From: Symsagittifera roscoffensis
Taxonomy: Eukaryota; Xenacoelomorpha; Acoela; Convolutidae
Length of the DNA stretch: 64,000 nucleotides
Direction: 5' to 3'
Assembly: GCF_963678635.1 (NCBI RefSeq)
Contig: NC_087069.1
Span: forward strand, 28,622,776 to 28,686,775
Both the position numbers and the translations under genes were made by a program. The notes under the pieces are model-generated. The model was given only the letters and a program-made list of their open reading frames with translations. It was not told the DNA's origin and did no database searches. Positions 32,990-42,857 of this stretch are shown in pieces. The stretch's first letter is position 1. Each line of letters starts with the position of its first letter.

Positions 32990-33427
32990 ATGGATAATCT
33001 TCAACTAGTAGAAATTATTAACCGTTGTAAACATTTGAAACATCGCTTTAGAGGTGTTTTTCCGGCAGATTTGCCATGCTCTTCAGTACTGAAAAACGAT
33101 AATACGTTCATGATTATGAATGCCTCACCATCGGATCAACCTGGAACCCACTGGTTGCTTTTTGCTCAAGCTGGAGGACAGATATTCTTCGCAGATCCTC
33201 TAGGTAAACGATTATGTGATTATCCCCTCGTGTACAAGAATATGCGACGTACAATTCACGAGGGAAATCAGCTACTGTTGAAAAAACCAATACAATCAGC
33301 TGATTCAGTGTTATGCGGACTTTATTGTATTTATGTTGCTCATGTTATAATTACAAACAAATTTCCAATAGGTTTCAAACTTAATGATCATGATTTGATA
33401 AGATTTGCCAAACATATGTTATTCTAA
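32990..33427 (+). CDS. Adenain-like cysteine protease
   Basis: 145 aa, intact. The catalytic residues of the C5 (adenain) family line up: His54 (PGTHWLLF), Asp69 (FFADPLG), Gln102 in IQSADSVLCG, and the nucleophile Cys109 (LCGLYC). It would mature capsid proteins such as the pVI-like protein. It is slightly short for the family but has all key residues. It is the last gene of the left plus-strand string. The stop is followed by an AT-rich stretch and the internal inverted repeat. Confidence 0.92.
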   Translation: MDNLQLVEIINRCKHLKHRFRGVFPADLPCSSVLKNDNTFMIMNASPSDQPGTHWLLFAQAGGQIFFADPLGKRLCDYPLVYKNMRRTIHEGNQLLLKKPIQSADSVLCGLYCIYVAHVIITNKFPIGFKLNDHDLIRFAKHMLF

Positions 33428-33526
33428 ATTAATTTATTGATGTTTTTGTAAAATTTATAAATTCGTTTTTTTTTTTCAATTCATTCTTATTAACAACAAA
33501 GTTTTTTTTCTGCAAGTTTATGTGAA
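33428..33526. terminator. Probable 3' end region of late gene string
   Basis: AT-rich, non-coding, between the protease stop and the internal inverted repeat. No clear AATAAA was seen close by, so this is by position only. Confidence 0.25.
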
Positions 33527-33638
33527 CCGCGAAAAGTTTCATATCAAGTCCTTCGAAATATTAAGGCATGGCCGTTTGGTTTAAGGGGCAATAGCTAACC
33601 CGGCGTTGCTCGTCGCTACGCTCCTCGGGAACGCCTCC
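33527..33638 (+). repeat. Internal inverted repeat, left copy
   Basis: 112 bp, nearly identical to the complement of 37111-37222. The inner 75 bp, from AAGGCATGGCCGTTTGG to GGGAACGCCTCC, is essentially perfect. It is much richer in GC than its surroundings. It bounds a 3.5-kb segment whose genes run in both orientations. Confidence 0.92.
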
Positions 33639-33692
33639 TGCTTGTGTAGTAACATTTTTTTTTGATATACAAGAGCGAAAGAAAACCAATAT

Positions 33693-34319
33693 TTAAAACT
33701 TGAATTTCTTCTCCATGATAAATTTCACAAACAAAGTGTTTGAATCAATTTCCATACAACCATACCCACTTAAAATTCTGTCAATTATTTTAGAAAACTC
33801 AGCAGCGTTTTCACCATTCAAAATATTAGTAAAGCGTTCAATTGTTACGTTAGTAATCAGGTCAGTTTGAGTTTGAACAGATATAGTCTGCGATCCGAAG
33901 CAAACTTGAGGCAATCGTCTGCGAACTGGAACACCACTAAAATCTAAGTTGTTGATGGAGTTATAATTCACAGCTATTTTCAGTTTTTCCATCAGAGGGC
34001 CAGACAATTCATAGTTGGAGCAACCCAAAATTAAATATTTGAATGTAGAGAGAAGACAAGGAACAACGAAGGCTTTTGAAGTCATCTTGTTAAGTAAATC
34101 GGTAGACTCTTTCGTAAATTCGACCAGCACATGATAATGTTTTTCGTTGTCAATCGAATGGTTGCAAAAATCTAATTTATTCGAATGGGAGGATACTGCA
34201 AAATTTGCTTTTGAAGCGAAGCCCGAAAAGTTGGGTTCATGATTCAGGATGAAAAATTTGTAATTTTTACGGAACTGTTTGAAATAATCAGGGGATTGCT
34301 CATACATTGCTTCAACCAT
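33693..34319 (-). CDS. Polinton minus-strand protein with HUH-like motif, 208 aa
   Basis: The first Met is at 34319; Met5 is an alternative. Residues 61-68 read HYHVLVEF, matching motif II (HxH flanked by hydrophobics) of HUH rolling-circle endonucleases of CRESS-DNA viruses and parvoviruses. Some 40 residues earlier, NYKFFILNHE (19-28) fits motif I. A catalytic Tyr with a nearby Lys is not clear; STFKYLILGCSNY (91-103) is the best candidate region. The rest is unrecognised. It could be a degraded or diverged Rep, or a DNA-binding protein that kept the fold. Orientation is opposite to the capsid genes. It is convergent with the protease across the left inverted repeat. Confidence 0.7.
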   Translation of the reverse strand: MVEAMYEQSPDYFKQFRKNYKFFILNHEPNFSGFASKANFAVSSHSNKLDFCNHSIDNEKHYHVLVEFTKESTDLLNKMTSKAFVVPCLLSTFKYLILGCSNYELSGPLMEKLKIAVNYNSINNLDFSGVPVRRRLPQVCFGSQTISVQTQTDLITNVTIERFTNILNGENAAEFSKIIDRILSGYGCMEIDSNTLFVKFIMEKKFKF

Positions 34320-34356
34320 TGCTTTGAAGTTTCAATAGAATAACGAGTTGATAATG

Positions 34357-34716
34357 TTACACAACCCGACAGTTATCATCGTTTTCACTTTCGCATTCCT
34401 TTTCAGAGCAAGAAGATTTTTTAGATTTGTTTCGCTTTTTTCTAAGTTTTTCAGTCACGTCGCAGTTTTTTGCTTTCGTCAACCTTTTAATTTTTGTGTA
34501 ATTGTCCGCCAAGGACTCGAATTCACCAGTTGACAAAGTTATTCCTTGTCGATACTTGAAAGTTCCTTCTTCGTCTTTTTTGTACAATTTGATAGTTATG
34601 TAAGTACCGGTCTGTGCGAATGTTTTTGCACCGACTCTAACTAAACGTTTATCATTCGAAGATATATCCCTAAAATCATCGAAATAGTCTACATCCGTGT
34701 CAAGAGAAGCGTACAT
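34357..34716 (-). CDS. PC4-like single-strand DNA-binding/coactivator protein, 119 aa
   Basis: A core of about 60 residues (VRVGAKTFAQTGTYITIKLY, then KYRQGITLSTGEFESLADNY) matches the PC4/SUB1 order: strands, a basic turn, the GItLs box and a closing helix. PC4 proteins bind melted DNA and act in transcription and replication. The C-terminal tail is Lys-rich then Ser/Cys/Glu-rich (KKRNKSKKSSCSEKECESEN); SUB1 proteins carry such tails, though usually at the N-terminus. It lies 37 bp upstream of the HUH-like gene on the same strand, so the two are probably co-expressed as replication or early genes. Confidence 0.72.
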   Translation of the reverse strand: MYASLDTDVDYFDDFRDISSNDKRLVRVGAKTFAQTGTYITIKLYKKDEEGTFKYRQGITLSTGEFESLADNYTKIKRLTKAKNCDVTEKLRKKRNKSKKSSCSEKECESENDDNCRVV

Positions 34717-35341
34717 TATAAATGAATAACAACCAACTGGTTTTTAGTGTGGAACGTTGAAGAATGACTGATCACAGTATACGAGACAGATCATGCGCTC
34801 CCAAAGTAAAAATTTAGGTGATAAAGTTTACGAGCGCCCTAAGCCATATTGATAAGACTTAATCACCAAGGATATAATTTCTTTAACGATAAACCCCTTT
34901 TATATGGGTATTTAGTTACTTTTTCCCCCGGCTATACTTTAAAAATCTTCTAGTGTTATTTATTGTGACGGTAATTTTAATGACTGTTATGAATCATGGT
35001 AATGAATTTCTAACAGCATAACAAAGAATGTCTGGCAAACTATCATGAAAACTTGATTTTAAGTGCTTTCGCCCGTAGCCACTATAATAAAGCTGTCACA
35101 TAAATCTAAAAAATCGGGTTTTCACATTCATTCCTAACATGACCTCAGGCGTCATGCTTAAAAGAATGAATAAAATTTGATAGCCTCGCCTAAAAAGTTA
35201 TTAGCTTTGACCTAATTGAACTATGCCACCCCTTTCCTGATCTCATTCTCATTAATAAACTTTTCATACTTTTCATTGTCTCAATTTCATTTCGGTAGTT
35301 CAGTCATTTCATTTTAACAAAACTTTAAACCTCTTCAAGTC
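34717..35341. promoter_or_regulatory. Divergent intergenic region, probable bidirectional promoter
   Basis: 625 bp without ORFs between divergent genes starting at 34716 (minus) and 35342 (plus). Both genes need a promoter here. CTATAATAAAG near 35084 and TAATAAAC near 35252 are TATA-like. The assignment is by arrangement only. Confidence 0.45.
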
Positions 35342-36055
35342 ATGACTAGTCCTTTACAAATAATCTCAGTGTCTGATCGAGAAAGAACAATTATCTACCA
35401 AACATACACGAGAGAGTCGATTGCAGTCATCCATCAACAGAAAGAGAGAGTCTCTCCGTCTACAGCAAGTCCGTTCAATGACTTGGCTCCCCGAAAAAAC
35501 GACGAGAATCAAAACGAGGAATGGACTACAAAAAGTCATATCATGCTACCGAACTACCTCCTTGATCACATCGATCTACTTAGACAGAATCGAAAACGAA
35601 TGTACGAGAGTTGCACTATTCACGAGAGCTATCCGGCATTAGAAAAGACGGAGATAAACGACACAACCTCGCTCGAGCAGTCTCCAAGAAAAATTCTCTT
35701 CGCGTATGATTGCGAGTCAATGCCGTTGTATGAAAATCAGGAGGGATGTATTCGTGACTGTGCAGAGCGCGAAGCGTACTGGGATATTCCGACAGCAATG
35801 TCTCCCGAGTCGTTTGTTAGGGGAGCAGTTTCAACTCCAGAACAATCAACTTCCTATTCGGATGCTCGGGTTACATCTAGTGCGGAGACAATTGATCTAG
35901 TCACCCCAGATCTCATTCAAGGCACTCCTCCAAATGCAGCTTGCTATGCGCCAAAAAAAGAAAACTACAGTTTCGAGGTTTCTAATAACTTAAACAAAAA
36001 ACTTTCCTTTGTTTCAAATATTATTCCAAGGTTTTATATTTTCATTTTTGTTTGA
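35342..36055 (+). CDS. Orphan Polinton protein, 237 aa
   Basis: Begins MTSPLQIISVSDRERTI. The composition is rich in Glu, Ser, Thr and Pro with little regular structure, suggesting a disordered accessory protein. A short stretch, SSAETIDLVTPDL, resembles a SUMO-interaction motif (Ile-Asp-Leu-Val after acidic and Ser residues). KILFAYDCESMPLY contains an Asp-x-Glu-like pattern but nothing else nuclease-like. The C-terminus is hydrophobic (IIPRFYIFIFV). It is the only plus-strand gene inside the inverted-repeat segment. It could be a host-interaction protein or a fast-evolving accessory gene. I cannot assign a family. Confidence 0.6.
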   Translation: MTSPLQIISVSDRERTIIYQTYTRESIAVIHQQKERVSPSTASPFNDLAPRKNDENQNEEWTTKSHIMLPNYLLDHIDLLRQNRKRMYESCTIHESYPALEKTEINDTTSLEQSPRKILFAYDCESMPLYENQEGCIRDCAEREAYWDIPTAMSPESFVRGAVSTPEQSTSYSDARVTSSAETIDLVTPDLIQGTPPNAACYAPKKENYSFEVSNNLNKKLSFVSNIIPRFYIFIFV

Positions 36056-36235
36056 TTTGACTTCTAAGCTGTTTTATCATTACTGTGTGTATATTTTTTG
36101 TCTCAGTTTTTATTTTGCTAAATAGATCAATAAAAGTTTGCCCCGTAAAGTTTTCAGCAAAATCTTAGAGAAAAACTAGAAAAAAAAATCACAAATCGAG
36201 AATAATTTTACGCTAAAATTGTTGTTTGAGAAAGA

Positions 36236-36271
<36 letters not shown>

Positions 36272-37110
36272 TATACACTTGCTCAGTAGTGAACCCCATT
36301 TGGAATATCCTTTTCGGGATATTGCTTTCTTTTCAAAAGAAAGATAAATATGGAAGGGTCCAACATTTTCTTGTTGGTAGTCCAACCATATTTATTTGGC
36401 TTTTTTTTATCAAACACTCTCTGTTCTCTCTCTCTCATCATACTTTGTGCCCGGTGGGGTTAGCCAGGTCTTACGCAAAGTAACAGAGAGTGTTTTAAGC
36501 CATAAATCTGCATTATATTACATTCATATACATGTTTTGGGTGTAAAACGGACAATTTTTTGGTAAAAATGTGAAAAAAAGAAAATTTATGTTTTTTTTT
36601 CGAAAAATGAACATGACCCTTAACCCTGCTCAGAAATTCATGGCAAATTGATTGAGGGTAGTTTCAATGGATTTGGAGATAAAAAAATTTTTCCCAATTT
36701 TTTTTTCAATATTTTCACAAAAATCAGATTTTCTCAAAAAAATCACAACTTTTTAAGCGTCTACTCTCATTGATTGGGCTATAATTGTTTTTTTTTTAAA
36801 TTTCTACGCTTGTCCTAATTACGTATCAGATAGCTCTTAAAAATTTCAAACCACATTCACTTGAATTTAAAACGAGAACGAATAATTCAAGCTAAAAATG
36901 AAGGAAAAAAAGAAGTTAAAAAATTATGTTTTTTAAATTTCGAACTTGACCAGTAGAACTGTGCTCAAGGTCCCACAAAACTTACTGGTTTTTTTGTTGA
37001 TAGATTTAAAAGACACTTTTTTAAACATTACTTTTCCTTTTTTCACAACATAAAAAGTTTGAGGTTTTCCTTTATTTTGAAAAAAAAATTTCACTTGAAA
37101 TTACAGAACG
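36056..37110. other. Polinton non-coding stretch with (GA)n run
   Basis: No supported gene. A GA dinucleotide run covers about 36238-36269, and a CTCTCTCTC run lies near 36430. The rest is A/T-rich with many homopolymers, more like intronic or decayed DNA than the dense coding on the left side. Confidence 0.5.
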
Positions 37111-37222
37111 GGAGGCGTTCCCGAGGAGCGTAGCGACGAGCAACGCCGGGTTAGCTATTGCCCCTTAAACCAAACGGCCATGCCTTAATATTTCGAAGGA
37201 CATGATATGAAATGTTTCACGG
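37111..37222 (-). repeat. Internal inverted repeat, right copy
   Basis: Complement of 33527-33638. It starts GGAGGCGTTCCCGAGGAGCG and ends GAAATGTTTCACGG. The few differences are in the outermost 30 bases. Confidence 0.92.
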
Positions 37223-37930
37223 GACAGTGAATGACATGAAGGAAACTTTGATTCCGATATCTTTTACACATTCAAATGACAATCTATGCTTATCATGCAT
37301 CGGTAACTATCAAGGTGTCAAATTTGCAAAATTTTCATTTTTTAAGTTTACTATTTTTTCAACTTAATTAGTTAGTTGAGGGCTTTACTTTCTGAATACT
37401 TTTATCTCATAAATCTACTTTTTATTATACCTATTTACGCAAACCAAGAAGTGGGCTTGAAATCATTAGGAAATTACTGTTTCACGGTTAAAATTAGTCA
37501 GAAAAAGTTTTAGGCTCTATCTGAATCATTCTAAGCATTAAATTTTGTAATTTAGTGCTGAAATGTTAATTGAAAGTCTGAACCAGTCGCCTAAAAAAAG
37601 CCAAAACTTTATCGCTAACCCTTAAAATTAACAGCAAAAGTTTGAGGCTGTAAATGAATCAGTTTTTAGTATACAAAACCCCTCCACTTGAGCAGAGTGA
37701 TGAGACATATAGAGCTTAAAGCTAGAATAAACCCTGTTTTTGGAAAGGAAAAGACTTATTGCCAAGACGGCGAAGTATAACTCTCGTTAATGGCTTCTAC
37801 TTGCCCTTACCCGCAAAGTTTTTTGGTGCTAGTCACTTCTCGCTTTTGCTTTTCCATAACCAGTTCTACTTGAAATTCTCCTGAATTTTCTTGAAATTTT
37901 CCTGAATTACTTCAGTAACTTCAACAAACA
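37223..37930. promoter_or_regulatory. Upstream region of the polymerase gene
   Basis: 708 bp without a gene, directly before the polymerase start. It probably includes its promoter and 5' leader. No distinct motif can be asserted. Confidence 0.35.
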
Positions 37931-38970
37931 ATGCCGAACTCTACTTCTATCGCGACACCTGTTCCTTGCCAGCAGTGCGGAAAAATACTGAGCTCTAAAA
38001 GGAACTTGAGAAGACATGAGCAAAAAGTTCACAAGATCCTTCCTCCCCCTCCTCCTCAAACTGTTTGCGATGAGTGTCTCGAGTCATTCGAGAGTTTGTC
38101 GGAAGCCCGAGAGCACGTCGAGCTGGTACATGACATGACTTCGAATAGTCATTGTATCTATTGCCATACAATATTTCTCACCGCGGAAAGCTATGGACAA
38201 CACTTGCTGAAGAAGCACGCATTGCCTGTTTGGGACGGCATTGAGACGACGTCTTCCGCTGCCCCAACGGAAAGCGCGTTCAGAGGCAAATTGCGTCGAT
38301 ACGATCTCAAAGTTGGTGAAAAAGAAATGGATTTGCTTCAAGTCATGATGCAAAACAAGGAGGAAATAGATGCTCTTATACTGGAAAGGGTCAAAGAGGG
38401 TCCGAACAAGGTGCAATTCCATGTGGAAGTGGGAATGATCAAAATTCCCACTGTGCAAGACGGGGACAGTGGAAACTTCGAAAGGACCATGCTGTTTCTG
38501 AACACTAAGACATTGACAGTGTACTTCGAGGGAATAGCTGGGGTTCAATTCTTGGAACTGATTGAACATATGGTCAACCAAGTCAATTCGTTCTCTTCTC
38601 ATGGTAGCGGATGGATTATTGACAGAATTGAAAAATTGCAAATCAGTTTCGCGGCCTTCTCACCAATAAGAGCAGGATCCTACCTCGAGCTACCTGATGC
38701 ACTCAGCGCAGCATCTACTCTGCTCACAAATATCAACACTAAAGATGATGACCGTTGCTTTCTCTACTCCTTTGTTGCAGCATATCACAATGTGAATGAG
38801 CCGGCCCTCTACCCCACATCTAGACGGTGGCTGGAGAAAAACAAAGTCTCAACCTACAATCTCGACAAAGAAGGAATTGTGAAAATCAATGGGGAATACG
38901 AAATGCCAATGGGTCTGATGGATATGGACAGATTTGAAAAGTTGAACAATTGTCAAATCAACGTCTTCCG
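37931..38970 (+). CDS. Protein-primed DNA polymerase B, exon 1 (zinc fingers and N-terminal region)
   Basis: The first exon of the element's replication polymerase. It encodes three C2H2-like zinc fingers in the first 100 residues (CQQCGKILSSKRNLRRHEQK, then CDECLESFESLSEAREHVEL, then CIYCHTIFLTAESYGQHLLK). A region follows that I associate with the N-terminus of Polinton polymerases, ending LNNCQINVF. The exon ends with two bases of a codon at 38970 before a GTAAGC donor. Summed lengths of the three exons are divisible by three (4131 nt), which supports the model. The fingers may direct the enzyme to DNA ends; this is inference. Confidence 0.88.
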
Positions 38971-39091
38971 GTAAGCAAATTCTAATTGCCTTCTAAAAAT
39001 TTTAAAATTCCTTCAATAATGTTCTTCACCTATTCAAACACCCTTTTTATTTCATTTCAAACCTAGGTATAAAAATTATTTTTCTGTTCAG
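38971..39091 (+). other. Intron 1 of the polymerase gene
   Basis: 121 bp, GTAAGC at the donor and TTTTTCTGTTCAG at the acceptor. Without splicing, the reading frame ends at TAA 38972-38974. Splicing joins the two frames in phase 2. Confidence 0.85.
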
Positions 39092-41664
39092 GTACAACGA
39101 TGGCGAATTGTTGCCCATAAGAGTATCGAGCAGATTCACTACTAGCCTGATTGTGGACTTGTTGCTGCTGACAGATGGATCAAAATATCACTATGTGTTG
39201 ATAAGTGATCTCCAGAAACTGGTCGAGTACGTGCGGCACAAAGTGCACCGATTTCAATCTGAGATTTGTCGCAAATGTTTCCACACATGCGCTTCATTCG
39301 AAACTTTGAGAAGACATCAAGAACTGTGCTACCAAGACGAAGATGTCGTCATAACAATGCCCAAGCCGGGAAAAGATGACCACAAGTTCAAAAACTTAAC
39401 AGCTCGTTGGTACGTACCCAGAGTAATCTACTTTGATTTGGAGTCACTGCTCTTACCAGTATACGGACCGCAACCTGATCCGCGAAAATCTAGCACGCAA
39501 ACAATTGAAATCCATCAACCGTGCGGCTACGCGTTAGCAGTAATCGAATTTGGGAAAAAAGACCTGTTAAAGTTTGAGCTTAAAAGAGGACCGAATGTGA
39601 TGGAAGAGCTAATTAGCTCCCTTGAATCGTTAGCGAGACAAATTTACGTAGAAAAAAGGAAATATTACACTTTCACTGGTATAACAGACCAGGAACGGGA
39701 AGATGCTACAATTTGTTGGATATGCGAGAATGATTTTTCCGACAATGATCAAGTGGTACTTGATCATTGCCATTACACCAACAAGTTTCTGGGTTGGGCA
39801 CACAATGAGTGTAACGTTAATAGAAAAACAACAAATTACATTCCAGTGGTAGCTCATAATTTGTCAAATTATGATTTACACTTTATAATCAAAGCGCTGG
39901 CAAAAAGCGATTCGGAAAACACTTTTTCCGTAATACCCGCATCTGAAGAAAAATATATATCCTTGACAATCTCAGTCTACATAAAAACGTACACGGACAA
40001 AAACGGAAAAATCAAAAAACTCTACGAAAATCTGAGATTCATCGATTCGTATAGGTTCATGCTAGCATCGTTGGCAAAACTTGTCGATAATTTGCCCAAC
40101 GATAAGTTTTTTCTGCTGGAGAACTATTTTGAAAAACTCGGCCACTCACGTGAAAAAGTCAGTCTGTTGAAACAGAAAGGGCATTACCCCTACTCATACT
40201 TCAACTCATTCGAAAAATTCCGAGAAACTCGCCTTCCCCCACGAGCAATGTGGAAAAATAGTCTAACAGGAGGGGATGTGAGTGTTTCAAGAAGCGAGTA
40301 CAATCATGCCCTTAAAGTTTTCACCGAACTGAAGTGTGGCTCACTTGGTGATTACCACGACTTGTACTTGACTACAGATGTGCTATTGCTTGCTTCCGTT
40401 TTCGAAGCTTTTCGTGAAGTTTGCTATCAAACATACGGGCTGGATTGCGCCTGTTACTTCACGGCAAGTAACCTTTCCGGGGACGCCTTTCTAAAAGTTT
40501 GTAAGCCCGAACTGAAACTCTTAACGGACCGTGAACATCTAGACCTTGTGCAGCGAATGATACGAGGAGGCATCTCGTCGGTTTACGCGCGCCGATTTTA
40601 CAAAGCAAACAATAAATACCTCGACGATTTTTCGCCCTCAGAACCATCAAGCTACATGCTCAATATTGATGCAAACAATTTGTACGGGGGGATAATGAAA
40701 CACTGCCCTTTGCCCTTAAACGATTTTTCAATAGTTGAAAAAAGTCTGGCAGACATACTGCTCACAAGCGAAACCTCAGAGTGGGGTTATATAGTTGAAG
40801 TCAATTTAACCATACCCGAAGAGCTTCACGACTTCTTTGCTGATTACCCCCTTGCCCCCTCTCGTGAAGTAGTGGACATTGGTGCAATGAGCAACGAGCA
40901 AGTCGACATGTTGGGAAAATTGGGAATCACCACACTGCCAAAAGTGCCAAAGCTTCTACAGACCTTGCATCCTAAAGAAGGTTATGTTTTGCACTACCTT
41001 ACCCTAAAATTGTACCATGAGCTGGGAATGAAAATTACTCACCTCGGAAAAGTTCTTCAGTTCCGCCAAAGTCACTGGGTGGCACCCTTTGTCGACCTGA
41101 ACACCCGCCTACGAAAAGCCGCGGTAAATAAATTCCAGGAGAACTTCTACAAGCTAAGTGTTAATTCAGCTTTCGGTAAGACAATGGAGTCTAAGTTAGG
41201 AAGAAAGAAGCTGGAGATTGTAAGGAATGAGAGAGAACTTTTACAAAAAACAGCTCTGAGCACAATGAAAAGCTTTCAAATCATTGACAATCAATTAGCC
41301 ACAATTAGCTTTTCAGTAACAAAAATATTGTGGGATAAACCTATGATAGTTGGTGCGACCATCCTAGACCTCGCCAAGCGTTTCATGTTTCAGTTTCATT
41401 ATCAAAAAATGAAACCAAATCTAAACTTGGAACTCCTTTACTCCGACACGGATAGTTTTATTTACGCTATAAAAACTGATGACGTTTACCGAGACTTGGA
41501 GAAAATAAAAGCTGATTTCGACTTTTCAAATTACGATAAGGACCATTTCTTGTTCGAGGATACCAACAAGAAAGTTGTGCTGAAGTTCAAAGACGATACT
41601 GGTGGGAAGCCGATCAGAGAATTCATCGCCCTAAAACCGAAACTATATTCGGTCGTCCTTAATG
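39092..41664 (+). CDS. DNA polymerase B, exon 2 (exonuclease and polymerase domains)
   Basis: Contains all the hallmark motifs. Residue numbers below run from codon 39108. A C2H2 finger lies at 54-74. Exo I is FDLES (109-113), Exo II HNLSNYDLHF (250-259) and Exo III near DYHDLYLTTDVLLLA (415-429). Between Exo I and II lies an endonuclease VII-like zinc module (CWICE...DHCHYT...AHNECN, 203-236), typical of Polinton polymerases. Polymerase motif A is NIDANNLYG (519-527), motif B KLSVNSAFGKTMES (682-695) and motif C YSDTDS (778-783). TPR regions sit between A and B, consistent with protein-primed replication from the terminal repeats. It is intact. The donor GTATAA lies at 41665. Confidence 0.95.
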
Positions 41665-41983
41665 GTATAAAAAATTTAAGCCACCCTTCCACCCCCCATT
41701 CCTACCTTTTACAGAACAAAAATACCAACCTACACCCCTTAATTTGTTGCATTAAACTATGGGCATTTAGCTGATTTAGGCAACATTATACAATGTTGCC
41801 TAAACGTTGATTTATCTGACAACATATTCCCTCTTGTTTCCTCTTTTTTAATCATAATTTAGAGTCTTCTGCTCTTTTTTGGTAAAATGAATCAAATTTT
41901 GTTCGGTATAAATTGAGTTTCTGAAGTGAAATGAAGCTATCCCCTACGTTGTAGAAAAGAATAATAATTTTGCTTCTGTTTAG
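41665..41983 (+). other. Intron 2 of the polymerase gene
   Basis: 319 bp, donor GTATAA and acceptor CTTCTGTTTAG. The unspliced frame runs on only as Pro/His/Leu-rich sequence to a stop at 41772. The phase fits exon 3. Confidence 0.8.
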
Positions 41984-42501
41984 AAGGCACTCAAAAATTG
42001 AGTGCCAAAGGAATTAAACGGAGTGCACAGAGAGAACTGGTCCACCAAACCTTCAGGGACATATTATTCACAGGAAAAACAATGAGAGTATACAACTATA
42101 ATATAGTTTCGAAAGGTCACACCAATATGACAGTGAAACAAAACAAACTTGCATTATCACCATTCGACTCAAAACGTTTTCTACTTTTCGACGGAATTTC
42201 GACAGTGCCCTTTGGCCATAAAGCCGCTGAAGAAAATGCTTTTCTAGAAGACATTTACATGGACACCGAGTGGGCCAACTCATACAATGAAACTGATAAC
42301 AGTTCTCCCGATTTTACACTCCCGGATTGGGGATTTTTACAGCGGCCCTACTCAGAAGCAGAGCTGCAAGAAGAAGAAGAAGCTTCTAGTAGCCGAGTCC
42401 GTGAACGTCCCCCTATAAAAAACCCATTTATTTTATCTGAAGCTTCAGAAGAACGACCATCTAAAAAACAGCGCAAAGAAAACCAAAACAATAAACATTA
42501 A
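41984..42501 (+). CDS. DNA polymerase B, exon 3 (C-terminus)
   Basis: Encodes the thumb end: AKGIKRSAQRELVHQTFRD, then KLALSPFDSKRFLLFDGIST, the conserved C-terminal signature of Polinton and adintovirus polymerases (a KG-K-R box, then a KxALSPFDxKR box). It then has an acidic, low-complexity tail ending in basic residues (SKKQRKENQNNKH). It stops at 42499-42501. Confidence 0.9.
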
Positions 42502-42592
42502 AGTCTGAAACATATATTTTCAGATGATTTTTACCCTTCGTCCTTTTTATACTTCGACTTGTATATGTTTTGGTTTTTACCAATTTACAACT

Positions 42593-42598
42593 AATAAA
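42593..42598 (+). terminator. Polyadenylation signal AATAAA of the polymerase gene
   Basis: AATAAA 92 bases after the polymerase stop, followed by an AT-rich and then GT-containing region. This fits a eukaryotic 3' end processing site. Confidence 0.55.
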
Positions 42599-42857
42599 AT
42601 ACTCGTATTGAGCTCAATCACTATTTTAACATAAATAGCTTCAGGCAAATAAACTAGTAGACGCAATCCAAGTGTTAATTCAAACAAATGTGTGAAATCC
42701 TAAGGCTTGTTAACAAACTTTAATAGCATGACAACTCTTTGACGAAAAGAAAGAAAGCCAGGAAATGATATCCACATGAAACTAGGACGAAAAAGAAAAG
42801 TTCAGGAATTAGGACGATTATTTTAATTATCGCGGGAAAAGGGACCGCTTTAAAAGG

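Noticed and set aside
33527-33638. tRNA or other structured RNA in the internal inverted repeat
   Set aside because: No A/B boxes and no cloverleaf. The GC-rich palindromic part is explained by the inverted repeat itself.
36226-36483. 85-codon ORF across the GA run
   Set aside because: Driven by the dinucleotide repeat (Arg-Glu repeats). Not a gene.
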